DNA of 64,000 nt from Robiginitomaculum sp. (GTDB lineage: Bacteria; Pseudomonadota; Alphaproteobacteria; Caulobacterales; Maricaulaceae). Numbering within the stretch: the stretch's first letter is position 1; each line of letters opens with the position of its first letter. The stretch spans positions 133,751 through 197,750 of the forward strand of contig NVXK01000002.1 of assembly GCA_002733905.1 (NCBI GenBank). The letters run 5' to 3'. The notes under the pieces are model-generated. The model did no database searches and had not been told where the DNA came from. It worked only from the letters and a program-made list of their open reading frames with translations. A program made the translations under genes and the position numbers. Positions 28,390 through 39,300 of the stretch are shown piece after piece.

Positions 28390-29499
28390 CTAGTTTTTGA
28401 TTTTTGCACGAATAATAAGTTTACCGTCGGCCCCGCCAGAGGCGAGGGTTGCACCAGTAATTTTCACCTCGCAATTAGACCCTGTACAAGCGGTATCTTG
28501 ATCTGGCTTCACTAATGTCACATTTGTAAAATTACTCGTAGACGCCGCCATGAAGATTAATTCAGTTCGTAACTGATCCACAATCACAATGCTGTCCGCG
28601 TCAATGCTACCACCATTTACGACCGTTATTACATATTCAATACAGGCTCCTGGAATAGCAAAGCCCGAAGAAACCGCAGTACCTGGTATAGTTTCACAGC
28701 CTGAACTACCATCTTGTTTAAAGACACTCACAACTTTGGTTGTCGTAATATTTGGAGACGTAATATTATACGATTCAATATGGTAATATTTGCCATCAGT
28801 AACAGCATCTGCAGTCCCTGCACCATCGCCATCCCCGTCAGCAAAAACATTATCAGTAACATTCATATCATTGCTAGTCGAAGCCACTACAACCGCAGCA
28901 GGACTACCTAACGTAGATGTAGCGCTTTCTAAAGTCGTTGCAAGTAAGCTGATCGTGGCTTTGTCACTATCACTTACACTCGCCGCATTTGGAATAGTGC
29001 CATGTACAATCACCCATACCGCCTCATCGGGGTTGATATTACCTATCTCCCCTGAATAATCGGCTGCAACGGCATTTTGGTCATACCCCTGCCCTACAGT
29101 TTGGCTATAATATTTTATGCCAGTCACAGCCACATCAAATTGATCACCAGATGTAAGGTTTGCAGCCACCAAACTATAGCCTTGTGGAAAATTACCCGTG
29201 TTCGTCAACAAAAAGACTATCTTTTGCCCTGTTGCGCTTGGCGGTACATCTTTCTCACCTAATGAGGAAATTGTTAAATCAATCACCCTGTCAACTTTAA
29301 AAGTTACCGCAGCACCATTTATTGTTGTCTGTGCTGTCGAACCAATACTATAATCTAATGTAAAGGTATTTGTTACTGTTGTATCTGCCACTGTACCAGC
29401 TGCATATGCTGCTGTACTCGACAAGAATGCACCTGAAAGGCAAACGCCACGCGCGCACTTTACTACCGCCCCACAATTGAGAATTTTTTTTATATTCAT
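28390..29499 (-). CDS. Secreted DUF11-domain protein
   Basis: 369 aa. A signal peptide (about 1-34, SSTAAYAAG) is followed by VTNTFTLDYSIGSTAQTTI, then a middle beta region with FLLTNTGNFPQGYSLVAANL and an Asp/Gly-rich loop (FADGDGDGAGTAD) that could bind calcium, and a C-terminal DUF11 unit (GACIEYVITVVNGGSIDADSIVIVDQL) ending LIIRAKIKN. The ATG at 29499 is chosen over a GTG two codons earlier. First gene of the four-gene block; the next start is about 160 bp downstream. The promoter should lie just to the right, near the IS3 orfB remnant. Confidence 0.8.
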   Translation of the reverse strand: MNIKKILNCGAVVKCARGVCLSGAFLSSTAAYAAGTVADTTVTNTFTLDYSIGSTAQTTINGAAVTFKVDRVIDLTISSLGEKDVPPSATGQKIVFLLTNTGNFPQGYSLVAANLTSGDQFDVAVTGIKYYSQTVGQGYDQNAVAADYSGEIGNINPDEAVWVIVHGTIPNAASVSDSDKATISLLATTLESATSTLGSPAAVVVASTSNDMNVTDNVFADGDGDGAGTADAVTDGKYYHIESYNITSPNITTTKVVSVFKQDGSSGCETIPGTAVSSGFAIPGACIEYVITVVNGGSIDADSIVIVDQLRTELIFMAASTSNFTNVTLVKPDQDTACTGSNCEVKITGATLASGGADGKLIIRAKIKN

Positions 29500-29724
29500 G
29501 TCCACACACCCACTTCATTTATATTTGATCCGCAATTATGCGTTGTACAGGAAAAAATAAAATAAACCCTTAAGGGGTGAGTTAAATGTACTTAACCATG
29601 TGAGATCTAAGATCGTCTGGTAATACCTCCTTATTTTAGCAGGGGGTTGGAAGTAGAATTTTTTACATGTTTTTCAGGAGGTTTTACCGCCCAAGACGAC
29701 TTCCACGCTACGCTCACGGCGCAT

Positions 29725-30058
29725 AAAGTAACCAATGAAGTTTGCTCTATGGGTTTTATGCACGCCTGTTTATCGGACGGGCTTAGATTCCGTATGTTCA
29801 ACCTGATTGATGATTTTAACAGTCAAAGCCTTCGCATTAAGGTGGATATATCCCTACTGGCTGCGGGTCATCAAAACGTTTGACCAAATCATTGAGTGCC
29901 GTAGTTAGCTCAAGGCTAACTGCCCCAAATACACCAATCATAGTACTAGCAAATTGAGCAAAAAAAATGACATCACCGGATGTTCACCCAACCCGATATC
30001 CGCCTAACGTAATGCCAGTGCTACCCTCGCTTAAATAGATACCTATTTAGATTATATA
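29725..30058 (+). pseudogene. IS3-family transposase OrfB remnant
   Basis: Decayed DDE transposase. In one frame VTNEVCSMGFMHACLSDGL then FRMFNLIDDFNSQSLRIKVDIS matches the canonical NQVWSMDFMHDQLADG and FRTFNVIDDFNREGLGIEVDFS block, including the first catalytic-region aspartates. A frameshift at about 29870 moves the match to RVIKTFDQIIECR (canonical RVIRALDQIIEWR), and weaker matches continue (PNTPI, LAN-AKK, IDTYLDYI) to about 30058 through stops. No intact C-terminal DDE end is seen. The flanks 29500-29724 and 30059-30197 contain nothing else I can support. Confidence 0.82.
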
Positions 30059-30197
30059 CATCTGTCTTTCATACAGCTTTGATACACAAAGCGACACACA
30101 AACTGATACACACAATCAACGAATTGCAGAACCAAACTTACAACAAAGTATTTTACCGTTTGTTTCAATGGGCTATTTACATTTTAATGAAAAAATT

Positions 30198-30282
30198 TGG
30201 TACGGGTGAGAAGACTCGAACTTCCACGTCTCTCGACACCAGAACCTAAATCTGGCGCGTCTACCAATTCCGCCACACCCGC
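30198..30282 (-). tRNA. tRNA-Leu (anticodon UAG)
   Basis: Minus strand, 85 nt including an encoded CCA. Acceptor arm GCGGGTG pairs with CACCCGT (one G-T pair); the D-loop has AATTGGTAGACGC; the anticodon stem CCAGA/TCTGG holds loop TTTAGGT, giving anticodon TAG; a long variable arm (GTGTCGAGAGACGT) marks a class II tRNA; the T-arm loop is TTCGAGT. A T-rich stretch follows the CCA and could terminate transcription. Confidence 0.95.
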
Positions 30283-30365
30283 ACAGAGTAAATGTCTACT
30301 CGGTAGGTGGTGGGATTTGCCCGAATGTAGGGCCTACGTCAACCTCTTTTTTATACAAAATGAAA

Positions 30366-31721
30366 CTAATCTGTGTGCACAGTCATCGGAACGCGTTTCA
30401 GCGTGTAAATGATGCTAATCGCGCCAGACAATACGTTAGCAATAGCGACGGCTACGAACACCCCTATCATGCCGTAATGCTGCGCCCCCAACCAAATCGC
30501 AGGGATCATAATAATAAATGCCCGAATGATCGTAAAGATTAACCCGTATTTAGGGCGACCTAGCGCGTTCAACCCAGCCGCACTTACAAATACAAACCCA
30601 TACCCCGCCACAGTTATAGGAACGATCCAGAAATAAGGAATGGCAAGCGCAATCACATCTGCATCTGTGGTGAAAATCGCAGGGATATTTCGTGAAAATA
30701 CTGCAAGTAAAATGCTGATAAATATCGACCAGCCCACACAAATTTTATAACTAAAGATAAAGGTCTCCCGCACACGGTCCGTAAGCCCTGCTCCGCCGTT
30801 TTGCCCCGTCACAACACCTATACACGCCGATAACGCATAGAGAAGCGCGATAGCCAACATTTCGACACGTCCTGTGACTGTAAAGGCTGCGACTTCGACC
30901 TTCCCCATAGAATGCCCAATGATTGCGGTAATAATGTAAGCCGAGACAGGCATGATAATATTCGTACCAATAGCAGGAATACCAACACGGCAAATTACAT
31001 ACCACATTTTCTTAATACGCGCCCACGTCAATGTGACAAATTCCACACTTTTACGCATATAAAATACAGCAAACAACCCGAATGCTGCCGCGCCAACATT
31101 GGAAATAAGGGTTGCCAGAGCCGCCCCTTCAATTTCCATACGTGGGAATGGGCCAATACCAAAAATAAGGAACGGGTCAATAATGATATTCAGCACCGCG
31201 CCACTCATCATAATAAGGCTTGGCAAACGTGCTTCCCCGCCTGCGCGGATAACATTATTGGACATCATCGCGAGCCCCATAAAAACAAGACCAGGTATGG
31301 TATAAGACAGATATACAAGCGCATACGGCTTAATATCTTGAGAGATATTCATCTTATCTAAAAGAAACGACTTACTCAAAAACAATATCAATGACAAAAT
31401 AGTCACAATGAACAAAGTCAACAATAAAGCACTGCCGCCAAGCGCCCGCGCTTCCGCGTAATCTTTACGCCCAGTCGCTCGCGAAATCGCAGAGAGAGTG
31501 CCTGCCCCAAGGCCAATACTTACACTACTCCCGAAAAAAACAATCGGAAAACAAAATCCAACCGTCGCAAGAGCATCTGTACTCAAACGCCCAAGATATA
31601 TGGTATCAACAATACCCGCAGACATGAGCGCAAGAATGGCCATCCAGAAAGGCGTAAGCAGACGAAGAAGATGACGTGAGACTGGCCCTTGTGTCGCGTC
31701 AAACTTTTGTTTTTTGTGCAC
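30366..31721 (-). CDS. MATE-family efflux transporter
   Basis: 451-aa inner-membrane protein with 12 predicted helices. N-terminal PFWMAILALMSAGIVDTIYLGRLSTDALATVGFCFPI is the MATE signature for cation-coupled drug or metabolite export, and VGIPAIGTNIIMPVSAYIIT repeats the pattern in the second half. The start is a GTG at 31721, three bases after the malic enzyme stop, with only a weak ribosome site, so expression probably depends on coupling to maeB. The substrate cannot be read from the sequence. Confidence 0.88.
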   Translation of the reverse strand: MHKKQKFDATQGPVSRHLLRLLTPFWMAILALMSAGIVDTIYLGRLSTDALATVGFCFPIVFFGSSVSIGLGAGTLSAISRATGRKDYAEARALGGSALLLTLFIVTILSLILFLSKSFLLDKMNISQDIKPYALVYLSYTIPGLVFMGLAMMSNNVIRAGGEARLPSLIMMSGAVLNIIIDPFLIFGIGPFPRMEIEGAALATLISNVGAAAFGLFAVFYMRKSVEFVTLTWARIKKMWYVICRVGIPAIGTNIIMPVSAYIITAIIGHSMGKVEVAAFTVTGRVEMLAIALLYALSACIGVVTGQNGGAGLTDRVRETFIFSYKICVGWSIFISILLAVFSRNIPAIFTTDADVIALAIPYFWIVPITVAGYGFVFVSAAGLNALGRPKYGLIFTIIRAFIIMIPAIWLGAQHYGMIGVFVAVAIANVLSGAISIIYTLKRVPMTVHTD

Positions 31722-31724
31722 GTA

Positions 31725-34016
31725 TTATTTACTTTCAGGAATAGAACTAAAGGCGGCGAGAACAGCCATGCGGGTGATGTCAGAAGCGCTCGCTCCCAAT
31801 TGACAAATTTGAACAGGCTTTTCCAACCCTGTCAAGAACGGCCCAAGAACCGTAGCCCCCCCAATAGATGCGAGCAGTTTTGTAGAAATACTTGCAGAAT
31901 GAATAGCGGGCATAACCAATACATTAGCCGCGCCAGTTAATCTGGAAAACGGGTAGGTAAGACTGTGATTAGGGTTCAAGGCCACATCGGCAGCAATATC
32001 CCCTTCATATTCAAAATCACGTTCTTCCGAATCAAGAATTTTCACAGCTTCGCGCACTTTCTCCATACGTTCCCCAGGAGGATTACCAAAACTAGAATAC
32101 GAAATCATCGCAACACGCGGCGTAACTCCAAATTTACGTGCAAAATTCGCCGTACTGATCGCAATTTCAGCGAGCGCTTCAGCGTCAGGGAATTCTGTAA
32201 TATTGGTATCGGATATAAAGAGAGGCTGTCCTTGGTTCACACATATCGACACACCCATTGTACGTTCCCCACTCGTATGATCAAGTACACGGCGCACCTC
32301 ACGCAAGGCAATATCATAAGCACGGGTCACACCTGTTACCATACCATCGGCAAGACCATGACGGAGCATAAGTGCAGAGAAGATATTACGGTCATTATTG
32401 ACCATGCGCTGCACATCACGGCGCAAATAGCCTTTGCGCTGTAGGCGTCCATATAAATCTTCTACAAATTCAGCATTTTTATCATGTAAACGCGCATTGA
32501 GAATTTCAATGTCTGCATCTTCTTTAATGCCAAGCAATTTCATATTATCCAAAACGGGTTGCTCGCGCCCAACAAGGATGGCCTTGCCAAGCCCGCGTTG
32601 CACATAGGACTGGGCCGCGCGAATAACCGCTGGCTCTTCACCCTCAGCAAAAACGATAGTTTTTGGATTATCCACCACAGCAGAAGATATGCCTTGTAGC
32701 AATGCCGCTGTTGGATCAACACGTTGCGCCAATGAACGGCTATAGGCTTCCATATCCTCAATCGGTTTACGGGCAACCCCTGTGTCCATAGCAGCCTGCG
32801 CGACATAAGGCGGGATTTTCGAGATCAAACGAGGATCAAACGGCGCAGGAATAATGTATTCACGACCATAAACAGGTCGTTTCCCATGATAAGCCGCCGC
32901 CACTTCTTCTGGGACATCCTCGCGTGCAAGCGCAGCAAGCGCTTTTGCACAGGCAAGCTTCATCTCTTCATTTACATTGCGCGCACGTACATCAAGCGCA
33001 CCACGGAAAATATACGGGAAACCCAATACATTATTGACCTGATTTGGATAATCACTCCGCCCTGTCGCAATAATTGCGTCGTCACGGACTTCTTTAATTT
33101 CTTCAGGCAAAATTTCAGGTGTCGGGTTTGCCATAACAAAAATAATAGGATTTGGCGCCATAGACGCGACCATTTCTTTAGTCATCGCACCAGCAGTAGA
33201 AAGACCCAAGAAGACGTCAGCCCCCACACAAGCTTCTTCTTTCGTGCGGATATCAGTTTCAATGGCATGCGGTGCTTTCCACTGGTTCATATATTCCGTG
33301 CGGCCACGATAAATGACGCCGTGACTATCAAGGACAATTGCATTTTCATCTTTAACCCCAAGGCTTTTAATCAGGGAAAGCACAGAGATTCCCGCCGCCC
33401 CTGCGCCAGATAAAACCACTTTCAAATCTTCAAACTTGCGCCCCGTTAACTGACAAGCATTTATCAAACCAGCAGTCGCGATAATCGCCGTACCATGTTG
33501 GTCATCATGAAAGACAGGAATATCAAGAATGTCACGAAGTTCTTGCTCGATAATATAACATTCTGGAGAACCAATATCTTCGAGATTAATGCCGCCGAAT
33601 GTATTGCCAAATCGTTTGACACATTCAATGAAAGCTTGGGGGTCTTCTTCTTCAACCTCGATGTCGAATGAATCAATATCCGCAAAGCGCTTAAATAAAA
33701 CCGACTTGCCTTCCATAACAGGCTTAGACGCCATTGCGCCCAGATTCCCCATGCCCAAAATTGCAGTCCCGTTCGAGATAACCGCAACCATATTCCCTTT
33801 AGAGGTATAATCATAAACGCATTCAGGATTATCTGCAATCGCTTGTACCGGAACGGCAACGCCAGGTGAATAGGCAAGCGATAAATCGCGCTGTGTCGCC
33901 ATCGGTTTTGTTGGTTGTAGGGCAAGTTTACCGGGTGTGGGTTTGGAATGAAAATCCAGCGCTTGCTGGTCCGTAATATAGCTTCTCGAACTTGGTGGTG
34001 ATACGCGCTTTGTCAT
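31725..34016 (-). CDS. maeB: NADP-dependent malic enzyme with phosphotransacetylase-like C-terminal domain
   Basis: 763 aa, typical for MaeB. It converts malate to pyruvate with NADP reduction. Malic N-terminal and NAD-binding domains fill residues about 1-425 (YSPGVAVPVQAIADNP; FHDDQHGTAIIATAGLINA; VLSGAGAAGISVLSLI). Residues about 440-763 resemble phosphate acetyltransferase (FAEGEEPAVIRAA; GMVTGVTRAYDIALREV; NVLVMPAIHSASISTKLL) and usually serve regulation by acetyl-CoA rather than catalysis. It gives pyruvate and NADPH when cells grow on acetate or C4 acids, consistent with the acetate block nearby. It is divergent from glnB. Confidence 0.94.
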   Translation of the reverse strand: MTKRVSPPSSRSYITDQQALDFHSKPTPGKLALQPTKPMATQRDLSLAYSPGVAVPVQAIADNPECVYDYTSKGNMVAVISNGTAILGMGNLGAMASKPVMEGKSVLFKRFADIDSFDIEVEEEDPQAFIECVKRFGNTFGGINLEDIGSPECYIIEQELRDILDIPVFHDDQHGTAIIATAGLINACQLTGRKFEDLKVVLSGAGAAGISVLSLIKSLGVKDENAIVLDSHGVIYRGRTEYMNQWKAPHAIETDIRTKEEACVGADVFLGLSTAGAMTKEMVASMAPNPIIFVMANPTPEILPEEIKEVRDDAIIATGRSDYPNQVNNVLGFPYIFRGALDVRARNVNEEMKLACAKALAALAREDVPEEVAAAYHGKRPVYGREYIIPAPFDPRLISKIPPYVAQAAMDTGVARKPIEDMEAYSRSLAQRVDPTAALLQGISSAVVDNPKTIVFAEGEEPAVIRAAQSYVQRGLGKAILVGREQPVLDNMKLLGIKEDADIEILNARLHDKNAEFVEDLYGRLQRKGYLRRDVQRMVNNDRNIFSALMLRHGLADGMVTGVTRAYDIALREVRRVLDHTSGERTMGVSICVNQGQPLFISDTNITEFPDAEALAEIAISTANFARKFGVTPRVAMISYSSFGNPPGERMEKVREAVKILDSEERDFEYEGDIAADVALNPNHSLTYPFSRLTGAANVLVMPAIHSASISTKLLASIGGATVLGPFLTGLEKPVQICQLGASASDITRMAVLAAFSSIPESK

Positions 34017-34114
34017 ACCTTACTCCAATATATCTTATCTCAAGCCTAATGATGTACGGCTTGACGAATCTTAACGGCCTACTTAAGCGATTAATTCTGA
34101 CCTGTCGACACTTC

Positions 34115-34140
34115 TATTTGGCATAGTCCTATGCCAAATA
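34115..34140. promoter_or_regulatory. Perfect 12-bp inverted repeat between maeB and glnB
   Basis: TATTTGGCATAG and CTATGCCAAATA are exact reverse complements separated by TC. It lies about 100 bp upstream of maeB and 180 bp upstream of glnB. Its size and symmetry suggest a dimeric repressor/activator site. The GG to GC distance is 11 rather than 10, so it is not a sigma-54 promoter. Confidence 0.6.
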
Positions 34141-34277
34141 TAGATACGTCCCACGCACTGCCTACATTTTGTGCACCCCCAACACAACTGCACACGCATT
34201 CGCCACTACGTCTCACTTTTCACATAATTTATATGACAAACTACGAATAAGCTTTAACATCAAAGAATAGCAGGTAG

Positions 34278-34658
<381 letters not shown>

Positions 34659-34705
34659 AGTAAAAATCCAAACACACACATTACAATAAACTGAATGAGG
34701 GTATT

Positions 34706-36118
34706 ATGTCTAAAACTGCTGAAAAAGTACTGAAAAGAATTAAGGATGAAAAAATCGGCTATGTCGACCTTCGTTTCACAGACGTACGCGGTAAACTACA
34801 ACATGTAACTTTCGACGCCTCTATGGTCGACGAAGACTTATTCGAAGACGGAACAATGTTTGATGGTTCATCCATTTCAGGTTGGAAAGCGATCAACAAT
34901 TCAGACATGGTCTTAATGCCTGATGCGAGCACTGCTGACCTTGACCCATTCTACCAACAAGAAACGCTCACAATGTTTTGTGATATCGTAGAACCAGATA
35001 CTGGCGAAGCTTATAACCGCGACCCACGTACAACGGCTAGAAAAGCCGAAAACTACATTAAATCAGCAGGCGTTGGCGACACCGTTTATTTCGGCCCAGA
35101 AGCTGAATTCTTTGTCTTTGACGATGTACGTTGGAGTACAGACCCGCAAAACACTGGCTATCAGCACGATTCGGTTGAAAGCCACTATAATAGCGGCACA
35201 GAATACCAAGGCGGCAATATGGGCCATCGCCCAAGCCACGGCGGCGGATACTTCCCTGTCCCCCCAATCGACCACGAGCAAGACATGCGAACAGAAATGC
35301 TCGCAGTCATGACAGAGCTTGGCCTCGAGCCAGAAAAGCACCATCATGAAGTCGCGCCAGCACAGCACGAACTCGGCATGAGATATTCAACACTGCTGAA
35401 CACTGGTGACCGTTTGCAGCTTTATAAATACATTGTACACAATGTTGCTCACGCTTACGGTAAAACGGCTACATTTATGCCAAAACCCGTTGTTGGTGAT
35501 AACGGCTCTGGCATGCACGTTCATCAGTCAATTTGGAAAGACGGCAAGCCTTTGTTCGCTGGTAATGAATATGCAGGCCTCTCAGAGAGCTGTCTCTTCT
35601 ATATTGGCGGCATTATCAAACATGCAAAAGCAATCAACGCTTTCGCCAATGCCTCAACAAATAGCTATAAACGCCTTGTCCCGGGCTATGAAGCCCCTGT
35701 TATGCTTGCATATTCTGCGCGTAACCGCTCGGCGTCTGTGCGTATTCCGTGGTGTGCATCACCAGCAGGCAAACGCCTAGAAGTCCGTTTCCCTGACGCA
35801 GCTGGCAATCCATATTTGACATATACAGCACTTCTTATGGCTGGCCTTGACGGTATCAAAAACAAAATCCACCCTGGCGACCCAATGGATAAAGATTTGT
35901 ACGACCTACCACCACAAGAAGCTGCAAATATTCCTAAAGTAGCAGGTTCACTACGTGAAGCACTTGAAGCGCTCGACGGAGACCGTAGTTTCTTGAAAGC
36001 AGGCAATGTATTTGATGATGACCAAATCGATGCTTATATCGAGCTTCACATGGAAGATGTGCACCGTCTTGCCATGCATCCTCATCCTGTTGAATTTGAC
36101 ATGTATTATAAATGCTAA
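34706..36118 (+). CDS. glnA: Glutamine synthetase type I
   Basis: 470 aa, normal for GSI. It makes glutamine from glutamate, ammonia and [22 protein letters not shown], the metal and substrate motifs [16 protein letters not shown] and [14 protein letters not shown], and the adenylylation site KDLYDLPP (the tyrosine) are all present, so activity is probably set by GlnE adenylylation as well as by the upstream P-II protein. It forms the glnBA operon and ends at an intrinsic terminator 31 bp downstream. Confidence 0.97.
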   Translation: MSKTAEKVLKRIKDEKIGYVDLRFTDVRGKLQHVTFDASMVDEDLFEDGTMFDGSSISGWKAINNSDMVLMPDASTADLDPFYQQETLTMFCDIVEPDTGEAYNRDPRTTARKAENYIKSAGVGDTVYFGPEAEFFVFDDVRWSTDPQNTGYQHDSVESHYNSGTEYQGGNMGHRPSHGGGYFPVPPIDHEQDMRTEMLAVMTELGLEPEKHHHEVAPAQHELGMRYSTLLNTGDRLQLYKYIVHNVAHAYGKTATFMPKPVVGDNGSGMHVHQSIWKDGKPLFAGNEYAGLSESCLFYIGGIIKHAKAINAFANASTNSYKRLVPGYEAPVMLAYSARNRSASVRIPWCASPAGKRLEVRFPDAAGNPYLTYTALLMAGLDGIKNKIHPGDPMDKDLYDLPPQEAANIPKVAGSLREALEALDGDRSFLKAGNVFDDDQIDAYIELHMEDVHRLAMHPHPVEFDMYYKC

Positions 36119-36149
36119 CTGCATTTTTTACTTATAAATAACTGATTTA

Positions 36150-36180
36150 GGCCTGTCCGTTACGCGAACAGGCCTTTTTT
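36150..36180 (+). terminator. Intrinsic terminator of glnBA
   Basis: GGCCTGT and ACAGGCC arms, with an inner CG/CG pair, close a small loop and are followed by TTTTTT. Confidence 0.9.
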
Positions 36181-36380
36181 GTGCCTAAATGACGAATTTC
36201 TTTGCAGTTTGTAATCATTAAATTCTCGACGTGGCGAAAAGGATTGTCTACAACAATTTGAATCAATGCGGCCTCATATGGAGGCGGCCTATAAACTTGC
36301 CTTCCCAGCCCTACCCCGCGTAGACATTGGGTGTAAAAATAAGTAGCTCTTTTTATAGGGCGCAAATTGGAAAAACGAAT

Positions 36381-39300
36381 ATGACACTTCGCCGTTTATA
36401 CCTCTCCGCTGCACTTCCTGCTTTGGCATTTTCCCTCACACCACTTGCTTTTGCACAAGTCGAGATTACAGATGCGCGCACAACCCCGATTGAAACCCTA
36501 ACCGCGAATACAGACGGAACGGCTAACGATGTAACTGTAACCTCGACAGGCAGCGTTACAATCACTTCTGGCGCGGCCATCACCCTCAATTCAGACAACA
36601 CAGTTTCAAATGCAGGCACGCTCACATCAGAGGACGCAGATGACACAACAGGCATTCTCATTAGCGGCACGAATACAGGCAGTGTTACGAACTCGGGCAC
36701 AATCAACATGGCCGCCACAACACCAACAGATGGGCTAACGGCAAGCAAAGACATTATTTCAGGATCAGGCCGCACAGGCATTCTTATTTCAGGCGCATCA
36801 AGCTTTACTGGCAATATAGAAAACACTTCTACGGGCAGTATTATAGTGCGTGGACAAGATTCTGCAGGTATTAGACTTGCCAGCATGTCTACACTCACAG
36901 GAGACCTGCTACAAAACGGTGCGCTTAGTGTCTTTGGTGAACGCGGCGTAGGTGTTGACGTGGCAGGTGACATTATTGGCGCCCTCGCAATTGGTGGTTC
37001 TATCCGTGTCACCGGTGAAGATAGCATTGGCCTAAAAGTCAGCGGCGACATCTCCGAAGGCCTCTCCGCCACATCCAGCATTGCCTCTGGTGCTTATGTA
37101 ACCAGTACAGGCGCGATTGTCACAACACGCCTAAGTCTTGCAGGAAGAGATCTCTTACACGAAACAGGCAGCGTGAGACAAGCAGGTTCAGCCGTACAAA
37201 TTAATGGGAATATCAACCAAGGCATTCATTTCGGTTCACTTACCGTAGACGACGTCGTCACATCTATATCCTCCATTACCATGATCGGCAGTGCAGCCGC
37301 AGTCTTAATTGATGGTGAAGGCACTCTTATTGCCATTGGTCGCATCGCACAAATTACGGATTCTAGCCATGCTGATTACGATGCCAGCCTTCAATACGCC
37401 TTCGTTAACCAAGGGACAATTACAGCAAACGGCTTACTCGACGATATAAATGCGACTACACTTTCGCTGACAGATACACATTTGCAAGATGGCATTAACA
37501 ATGAAGGCACTCTGCGCGCCACAATATACCGAAGCGGTATTGCCACAGACGCCACGACATCAACACCTGACGCCCATGCGCGTGTCATTATTATTGGTGA
37601 TAACGCAATCGCAGAACGCATTAATAACGCAGGCACGATTTCAGCCATAGGCCTAGAAGCCACTGATTCCATCTACGTAGACCGAGACAGTATTCTCGCC
37701 GCCAATACCATACGCGTCACCGCGATTTCAATCGAAGCCGGCGGCTCTCTGAGTGCCATAAACAATACAGGTATAATTTCGGCGACGATAACAGGTCGCA
37801 AAGGTGAGATCATTGCAATTCACGATGTATCTGGCACACTCACAGAGCTTACAAATAGCGGTGCCATCATAGCTCTTGCGGTTAATTCTGATACCCTAGG
37901 AGGAGAAACAACAGATTTCGCAATCACTGCAATTGATGTCTCGGCAAATACAACAGGATTCAGCCTCACCCAGACAGCTTATACAGGTACAGACACAGGT
38001 AGAATTACAACGCCAAGCATTACTGGTAATATTTACCTCGGCAGTGGTGATGACAGTGTCAATATTGCAGGTGGCAACATCAATGGAGACATTTCTTTTG
38101 GAGATGGCGCCGACACCCTCGCCCTCTCAAACTCATCCACAATTACAGGGTCTATCTCGGATACAGATGGACGGCTTGATATCATGATCACTGATAACAG
38201 CCATTTAGACATACAAAGCTCAACGGACATTAACATCACCACGCTCAGTGTTGACGCAACATCGACTTACAGCCCTTATATCGACCCAACGACAGGTGAC
38301 ACCTCTACAATCATAGCCTCTGGCGCGGTTACCTTTGAAGACGGTGCAACCATAGCGCCAATATTGGCAACCGTGCTGAGCTCAGCAACGACCAGCTTTA
38401 CAATCGCTCAGGCAGGAACACTCAACATTGATGTAGCCGCACTCAACGTCGAAAGAAGCGCCCAAACCCCCTTCTTATACAACACATCATTTAGCCGCGC
38501 GGCCAACGATGCCAATACACTTGTTCTCACACTTGATGTACGCTCAACCCAAGAACTTGGTCTGGACACGCCACAGACGGCACTCTTCACATCGGCGTTC
38601 GAAGCATTACAAGACCATGTTGCGCTTGGGAATGCATTTGTAAGCATTACAGATCAAACCAGTTTCAATGCCGCGTTCAACCAACTCATGCCTGAATTTG
38701 CAGGGGCAGCACGTCAATTTGTCATTGCCAATGTAGACGGTGCTGTCGGTGCTGTCGGCACACATCTCAATAATGCGCGCCGTTCACAAGACCGCACAGG
38801 CGGCGCATGGATTGAAGAATTCGCCTATTATGCAGACCGTTCTCTCGCGGGGATATCCGAACAATACCGAGGCCACGGCTTTGGGATTACAGGTGGATTT
38901 GACACCGCGATTGGCCCCTTCCACACAGTTGGCATAAATTTAGGGTTTGCCACAACAGAAATCGAAGACGTATTGGGTGTAGATGAACCGTTCGACGTTT
39001 TGACCGTACAACTCGGTGGTTATGCAGGCCTGCAAAGAGGCAAGCTTGGCATCGATCTTTACGCTGGCGTCGGTTATAATGATTTTGAAGCAAATCGCAA
39101 TGTTCGCATTGGGGACTTCGACCAAAGTACACGAAGCGACTGGTCTGGTACGCATTATAATGCATCTGCCAGCGCAGGGTATGACATCAGCTTCGGTAAA
39201 TATTTTGTGCGCCCTTCCGCCACCATCACATATCTAAACATGCACGAAAAAGCGTATGAAGAAACGGGCACAACCGGTATTGAACTCGCAATTGACGCGC

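Noticed and set aside
29647-29883. 78-aa open frame reported as a possible small gene
   Set aside because: Its second half is IS3 OrfB sequence that continues in another frame after 29870; it is part of the transposase remnant, not a gene.
34116-34139. Sigma-54 promoter reading of the TGGC...TGCC element before glnB
   Set aside because: The GG to GC distance is 11 instead of 10 and the element is a perfect inverted repeat, so an operator is more likely.
36327-36380. Upstream extension of the autotransporter
   Set aside because: It would place 18 residues before a perfectly formed signal peptide starting at the ATG at 36381.
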